In this document: positions 60,131-64,000 of the stretch, in pieces
How the letters are laid out: every line of letters begins with the position of its first letter
How positions within the stretch are numbered: the first letter of the stretch is position 1
NCBI GenBank assembly: GCA_900319695.1
Contig: ONPN01000001.1
Span: 99,713 to 163,712, forward strand
Length of the DNA: 64,000 nucleotides
DNA from: an uncultured Eubacteriales bacterium
GTDB lineage: Bacteria > Bacillota > Clostridia > Oscillospirales > Oscillospiraceae
Direction: 5' to 3'
The notes under the pieces: generated by a model
What the model was told of the DNA's origin: nothing
Database searches by the model: none
The model's input: only the letters and a program-made list of their open reading frames with translations
Made by a program: the position numbers and the translations under genes

Positions 60131-60163
60131 ATTTTACAAACACGGCGGGCCGGGGACGGCCCG
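60131..60163 (+). repeat. 33-bp direct repeat, right copy / terminator of the RelBE module
   Basis: Perfect copy of 59542-59574, beginning 1 nt after the toxin stop. The CGGGCCGGGGACGGCCCG hairpin is followed here by CTTCTTTGCTTTTTC, so this copy can also act as terminator. Confidence 0.9.
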
Positions 60164-60194
60164 CTTCTTTGCTTTTTCTTATGCGGCGTCGCCC

Positions 60195-60223
60195 TTGACG
60201 CGGGGCGCGGCTTGTGGTACATT
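60195..60223 (+). promoter_or_regulatory. Promoter of the lipoprotein gene
   Basis: TTGACG (60195-60200), 17 bp, TACATT (60218-60223), ~50 bp upstream of ATG 60275. Confidence 0.65.
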
Positions 60224-60274
60224 GGTATAAGATAAGCGCATTCCATTCTATAAAAAAACAGGAGACAAATCGCT

Positions 60275-60871
60275 ATGAAAAAAATCACTTGCATTCTGCT
60301 GCTCGTATGCCTCTGCCTGACGCTCCCCGCCTGCGCCGATTCCGGCGCCGCCCAGGCCGCCTCCGTTCCCGCCGCGGAGCAGTCCGCCCCCGCTGCCGAC
60401 GCCACGCCCGAACCCACGCCCGAACCCAAGAAGGAGCCCGTCAATCTCCAGCCCCTGGTGGACGAGCTGAACGCGGTCGAGATGGAACAGCGCCAGAAGG
60501 GAATCCCTTTCATGGGCGTCTATGAGCTCACCGAGGACAACGCCGTCATCTACAAGATGGCCATCGAGCACTTTGAGGTTGTCGTGCTCGGCGCCACGCT
60601 CGGCGGTGAGGAGTACATCGAAGGCTACAACGAGACCATCAATGAGCTGCCCGCCATGTGCGCGGCTATCGAGGAGGTCGTTCATATCGACGGGCCCGAC
60701 ATCCCGGTCTACATCTATCTGATGCTCACCACTGATATGAATCAGGCCGTCGCCGTTGCCAACAGCGACCAGATCCTCTTTGACGCGCTCAACGGCATCG
60801 GCAAAGCCCCCGAGGGCCTCACCCCGATCCTTGAGCCCGAGACCACGCCCGAAGCCACTCCCGCGGCCTGA
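60275..60871 (+). CDS. Lipoprotein of unknown function
   Basis: 198 residues, ATG behind AGGAGAC. Lipobox LTLPAC after a short hydrophobic stretch. Residues ~25-60 are Ala/Pro/Glu-rich (PEPTPEPKKEP), then a compact mixed domain (~60-180) with VNLQPLVDELNAVEMEQR, HFEVVVLGATLGGEEY and YIYLMLTTDMNQAVAVANSD. The tail is again Pro/Thr/Glu-rich (EPETTPEATPAA). I do not recognise the domain. It is 23 bp upstream of the oxidoreductase gene and probably co-transcribed with it. Confidence 0.8.
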   Translation: MKKITCILLLVCLCLTLPACADSGAAQAASVPAAEQSAPAADATPEPTPEPKKEPVNLQPLVDELNAVEMEQRQKGIPFMGVYELTEDNAVIYKMAIEHFEVVVLGATLGGEEYIEGYNETINELPAMCAAIEEVVHIDGPDIPVYIYLMLTTDMNQAVAVANSDQILFDALNGIGKAPEGLTPILEPETTPEATPAA

Positions 60872-60894
60872 TCGGCCGTATAAGGAGTCGAAGC

Positions 60895-63507
60895 ATGGCA
60901 GTCAGAGAAAACCTGATCCGCCTGTGTGAGAAGATCAACGGCGGACACTACAAAATCACCCCCGACTGCGCGGAGTACCGCGTGTTTGAAAAATGGATCA
61001 CGGACGAGCAGATCAGCGTCATGCTCGCCCTGACCGACATGAAGCCCGCCTTCGTGCCCATCATCGCCCGCAAGGCCGGACTGAGCGTCAAGCGCACCCG
61101 CGAGGTCCTGCATGAGATTTTCGACATCGGCCTCGTCGTCCAGGTCGTGGTGCCCAAGGTGGGGCTGGAGATCTACCTCCTCCCCCCCTACACCCCCGGC
61201 GTGTTCGAGTTTCTTCTTATTAATGAGAAGTTCTGTCTCAAGCACCCGGAGATCGCCTACGCCTTCCACCAGCACGCCACCGACAGCCAGATCGAGCACG
61301 CGCCCAACACCCCGATGGGCGCCGGCATCATGCGCGTCATCCCCATTGAGAGCGCCATCCCCGCCGGGACCGAGATGATCGACAACGAGCGCGTCAGCAA
61401 GTACCTCGAGGACAACGAGGGCCATCTGAGCATCACGCCCTGCCAGTGCCGCCGCGTGCGCAAGCTGATGAACGAGGGCAGCGGCGATCTGGACGAGGGC
61501 CTGTGCATCTTCATGGGCCACGTGGGCGACATGTTCAACCGCTCCGGCAAGGGCAGGCCCTGCACCGTCGAGGAGGCCAAGGCCCTGGTTCAAAAATGCG
61601 ACGAGCGCGGCTGCGTCCACCAGATCACGACGCTGCACCGGGGCGAGACCTTCGCCATCTGCAACTGCATGCCCGAGAGCTGCCTGGCCCTCGGCGTGAG
61701 CCAGTATTTCAACACCCCCGGCACCTCCCGCAGCAACTATGTGGCCGAGATCGACAAGGAAAAGTGCGTCGCCTGCGGCCAGTGCACCGACCGCTGCGCC
61801 AATAACGCCATCCAGATGGGCCAGAAGCTCTGCGCCAAAACGCCCATCGAGCACAAGCCCATGGAGCTGCCCGACGATCTGGAGTGGGGCCCCGAGCACT
61901 GGAACCCCGAGCACCGCACCAACCGCGAGTACATCGCGCCGGAGGGCACCGCCCCCTGCAAGACCGCATGTCCCGCGCATATCGCGGTGCAGGGCTACTT
62001 GAAGCTCGCCGCCCAGGGCAGATACCTCGAGGCGCTGGAGCTCATCAAGAAGGAAAATCCCCTCCCCGCCGTCTGCGGCCGCGTCTGCAACCGCAAGTGC
62101 GAGGACGCCTGCACCCGCGGCGATCTCGACCGCGCCGTCGCCATCGACGAGGTCAAGAAGTTCATCGCCGACAAGGAGCTCGAGCGCGCGTCCCGCTTCG
62201 TGCCGAAGAAGCTCTACGACTTCTCCGACAAGAAGATCGCCGTCATCGGTGCGGGCCCCGCGGGTCTGAGCTGCGCCTACTTCCTCGCGTGCGATAATTA
62301 TAAGGTAACCGTCTTCGATAAAAACGAGCTGCCCGGCGGTATGCTCCGCTACGGCATCCCCTCCTTCCGGCTGGAAAAGCCCGTGCTCGACAGTGAGATC
62401 GACGTGCTCAAGGAGCTGGGCGTCGTCTTCCGCTGCGGCGTGGAGGTCGGAAAGGACGTCACGATCGAGGAGCTGCGCCGTCAGGGCTTCGACGCCTTCT
62501 ATCTCGCCGTCGGCGCGCAGAAGTCCGCCGCCCTCGGCATCCCCGGCGAAGAGCTCAAGGGCGTCTGGGGCGGGATCGACTTCCTGCGTGAGGTCAACTC
62601 CGGCGCGCGTCCCGCCGTCGGCAGGAAGGTCGTCGTCATCGGCGGCGGCAATGTCGCCATCGACGTGGCCCGCACCGCCGTCCGCCTCGGCGCGCAGGTG
62701 ACGGTCGCCTACCGCCGCAAGGAGAGCGACATGCCCGCCGATCCCCTTGAGGTCGCGGAGGCGAAGGAAGAGGGCGTGAAGTTCCTCTTCGAGCACAAGC
62801 CCACAGAGATCGAGGGCAAGAACGGCAAAGTCACCGCGCTTAAATGCGAGGGCGACAAAGTCGTCAAATGTGACGCGGTGCTCGCCGCCATCGGCCAGCG
62901 CATCGACCTTACCGGCCTCGACCTCGGCACGCTCACCTGCGACGAGAAGGGCCGCGTCATCGCCGACGAGGTCACCTATCAGACCGCCCAGCCCGACATC
63001 TTCGCGGGCGGCGACGTGCACACCGGGCCGAAGTTCGCCATCGACGCCATCGCCCAGGGCAAGCAGGCCGCCATCTCCATCCACCGCTACGTCCAGCCCG
63101 GTCAGAGCCTCACCATCGGCCGCGACCGCCTTACGTACCGCGCTTTCGACAAGGAGAACGTGGACTTCGACACGGTCAGGCGCGGCTATGATCCCGCCGG
63201 GCGCCAGGTCCCCGGCCGGGACGAGAGCAAGGCGAAGAGCTTTAAGGACGACCGCAGGGCCTTCACCGAGGAGCAGGTCAAGGCGGAGACCTCCCGCTGC
63301 CTCGGCTGCGGCGCCTCCTTCGTCGATCCGAACAAGTGCCTCGGCTGCGGCGTCTGCACCACAAGGTGCAAGTTCGACGCGATCCACCTGAGAAAGCGCA
63401 CCTATGTGGAGAGCATCGACTACTTCGACCGCCCGAAGGAGCTGCCCATCTTCATCGAGGGCCGCAGAAAGCGCATCGAGATCCGCAGGATGCAGGAAGC
63501 GAAGTAA
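60895..63507 (+). CDS. Large FAD/NAD(P) and Fe-S oxidoreductase (GltD-like)
   Basis: 870 residues, ATG behind AAGGAG. An N-terminal winged-helix-like part (~1-90), a Cys-rich region (ITPCQCRRVRK, CNCMPESCLALG), a ferredoxin motif CVACGQCTDRC (~297) and the GltD-type Fe-S domain (CKTACPAHIAVQGY, CGRVCNRKCEDAC, ~355-410) come first. FAD binding (VIGAGPAGLSCAYFLA, ~450), NAD(P) binding (VIGGGNVAIDVART, ~583) and FAD closure (DIFAGGDVHTG) follow. A C-terminal ferredoxin motif (CLGCGVCTTRCKFDAI) ends it. An electron-bifurcating or glutamate-synthase-small-subunit-like role is possible; the acceptor is unknown. Confidence 0.9.
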   Translation: MAVRENLIRLCEKINGGHYKITPDCAEYRVFEKWITDEQISVMLALTDMKPAFVPIIARKAGLSVKRTREVLHEIFDIGLVVQVVVPKVGLEIYLLPPYTPGVFEFLLINEKFCLKHPEIAYAFHQHATDSQIEHAPNTPMGAGIMRVIPIESAIPAGTEMIDNERVSKYLEDNEGHLSITPCQCRRVRKLMNEGSGDLDEGLCIFMGHVGDMFNRSGKGRPCTVEEAKALVQKCDERGCVHQITTLHRGETFAICNCMPESCLALGVSQYFNTPGTSRSNYVAEIDKEKCVACGQCTDRCANNAIQMGQKLCAKTPIEHKPMELPDDLEWGPEHWNPEHRTNREYIAPEGTAPCKTACPAHIAVQGYLKLAAQGRYLEALELIKKENPLPAVCGRVCNRKCEDACTRGDLDRAVAIDEVKKFIADKELERASRFVPKKLYDFSDKKIAVIGAGPAGLSCAYFLACDNYKVTVFDKNELPGGMLRYGIPSFRLEKPVLDSEIDVLKELGVVFRCGVEVGKDVTIEELRRQGFDAFYLAVGAQKSAALGIPGEELKGVWGGIDFLREVNSGARPAVGRKVVVIGGGNVAIDVARTAVRLGAQVTVAYRRKESDMPADPLEVAEAKEEGVKFLFEHKPTEIEGKNGKVTALKCEGDKVVKCDAVLAAIGQRIDLTGLDLGTLTCDEKGRVIADEVTYQTAQPDIFAGGDVHTGPKFAIDAIAQGKQAAISIHRYVQPGQSLTIGRDRLTYRAFDKENVDFDTVRRGYDPAGRQVPGRDESKAKSFKDDRRAFTEEQVKAETSRCLGCGASFVDPNKCLGCGVCTTRCKFDAIHLRKRTYVESIDYFDRPKELPIFIEGRRKRIEIRRMQEAK

Positions 63508-63511
63508 TCCA

Positions 63512-63547
63512 AAAAAATTACCCGGACAACAGTCCGGGTATTTTTTT
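63512..63547. terminator. Bidirectional intrinsic terminator
   Basis: TACCCGGAC-AACA-GTCCGGGTA with AAAAAAA on the left and TTTTTTT on the right. It serves both the oxidoreductase and the convergent PotA-type gene. Confidence 0.92.
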
Positions 63548-63562
63548 GGTTTAAAATGTGTT

Positions 63563-64000
63563 TTACAGCACATGCACCGACTTGGGGTCGAAGACCAGGC
63601 GGCAGGTATCGCCTACCTGATAGATGTGCTTGTTCTTGGGGTTGTGCTCCTCGAGCTTGACGAGGGTGTCGCCCACCATGACGTGGTAGTTCTGGTAGGA
63701 GCCCATGAAGCAGCTCAGCACCACCCTGCAGGGCAGGCCGCCCTCGTCGGCCAGGGTCGCGGCCTCGGGGCGGAGGACGACGGTGTACTCCCTCCCCTTC
63801 TCCATGCCGTCGCGGCCCTCCACGGTGAGGGGGTTGCCCTCGATGCTGAGGGTGACGAGCTTGCCGTCGCGGCCGGTCATGGGGCCCTTGAGGAAGTTTG
63901 CCTCGCCGATGAAGTCCGCCACGAACTCGTTGACCGGGTGGTAGTAGATCTCCTGCGGCGTGCCCATCTGGGCCACCACGCCCTTGGACATGATGATGAT
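63563..64000 (-). CDS. potA: PotA-type ABC transporter ATP-binding protein, C-terminal part
   Basis: 146 residues visible; the gene continues past the window end. MSKGVVAQMGTPQEIYYHPVNEFVADFIGEANFL in parts is the junction after the ATPase core. The remainder is a TOBE-type regulatory domain (TVVLRPEAATLADEG, NYHVMVGDTLVKLEE, VGDTCRLVFDPKSVHVL). This matches spermidine/putrescine or related (PotA/FbpC-like) importers. The Walker motifs are outside the window. Confidence 0.85.
   Translation of the reverse strand: MIIMSKGVVAQMGTPQEIYYHPVNEFVADFIGEANFLKGPMTGRDGKLVTLSIEGNPLTVEGRDGMEKGREYTVVLRPEAATLADEGGLPCRVVLSCFMGSYQNYHVMVGDTLVKLEEHNPKNKHIYQVGDTCRLVFDPKSVHVL

Noticed and set aside
1-64000. tRNA or rRNA genes
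   Set aside because: I looked for GGTTCGAATC-type T-arms and CCA ends and saw none that fold as a tRNA; a tRNAscan-SE run would settle it.

Overview
The window is GC-rich DNA with bacterial gene density, long same-strand runs joined by ATGA/GTGA overlaps, strong AGGAGG ribosome sites and sigma-A-type promoters (TTGACA, 17 bp, TATAAT). An anaerobic-type B12 pathway, a K+-dependent membrane pyrophosphatase, clostripain, SpoIIE and HD-GYP proteins, and many short palindromic interspersed repeats suggest a high-GC Firmicute of the gut Clostridia (Oscillospiraceae-like). This is inferred from gene content; no rRNA or tRNA is visible to confirm it.

Layout. 0-11 kb: cyclic-di-GMP signalling (a truncated PAS-bearing membrane sensor and two large EAL phosphodiesterases), a DUF6291-like protein, an oligopeptide-binding lipoprotein and several repeat elements. 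8.6-8.9 kb and 13.26-13.48 kb: two inverted copies of a small locus that looks like a type I toxin/antitoxin-RNA module. 11.2-13.2 kb: hppA. 13.5-32.0 kb: one very long minus-strand operon read from a cobalamin riboswitch. It carries most of the anaerobic corrin ring and nucleotide-loop genes plus a BtuFCD-type importer and an unusual secreted two-repeat protein. 32.1-38.2 kb: an ABC exporter (ATPase, FtsX permease, HlyD-like subunit, separated by a 19-copy heptamer array) and a SpoIIE phosphatase. 38.7-42.3 kb: a large FtsX permease with repetitive coiled coils. 42.5-44.9 kb: a GNAT enzyme, then cysK behind a cysteine-rich leader peptide and terminator, with an Rrf2 regulator in convergent orientation. 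44.9-49.8 kb: a clostripain-type protease and proC-proB-proA. 50.0-51.4 kb: an HD-GYP protein.

51.5-59.5 kb is the most distinctive region. It is a tandem array of ten small secreted proteins on the minus strand, nine clearly paralogous. Each has its own promoter, most with a shared AT-rich box upstream of -35, and nearly all have a terminator directly downstream; seven share a two-hairpin 3' UTR. I do not recognise the family. 59.5-60.2 kb holds a RelBE-type pair between perfect 33-bp direct repeats. The window ends with a lipoprotein, a large FAD/Fe-S oxidoreductase and the C-terminal end of a PotA-type ATPase.

The three signals I rate highest are the secreted-protein array, the candidate type I toxin/antitoxin pair whose halves appear to have been exchanged by inversion, and the cysteine attenuator in front of cysK.
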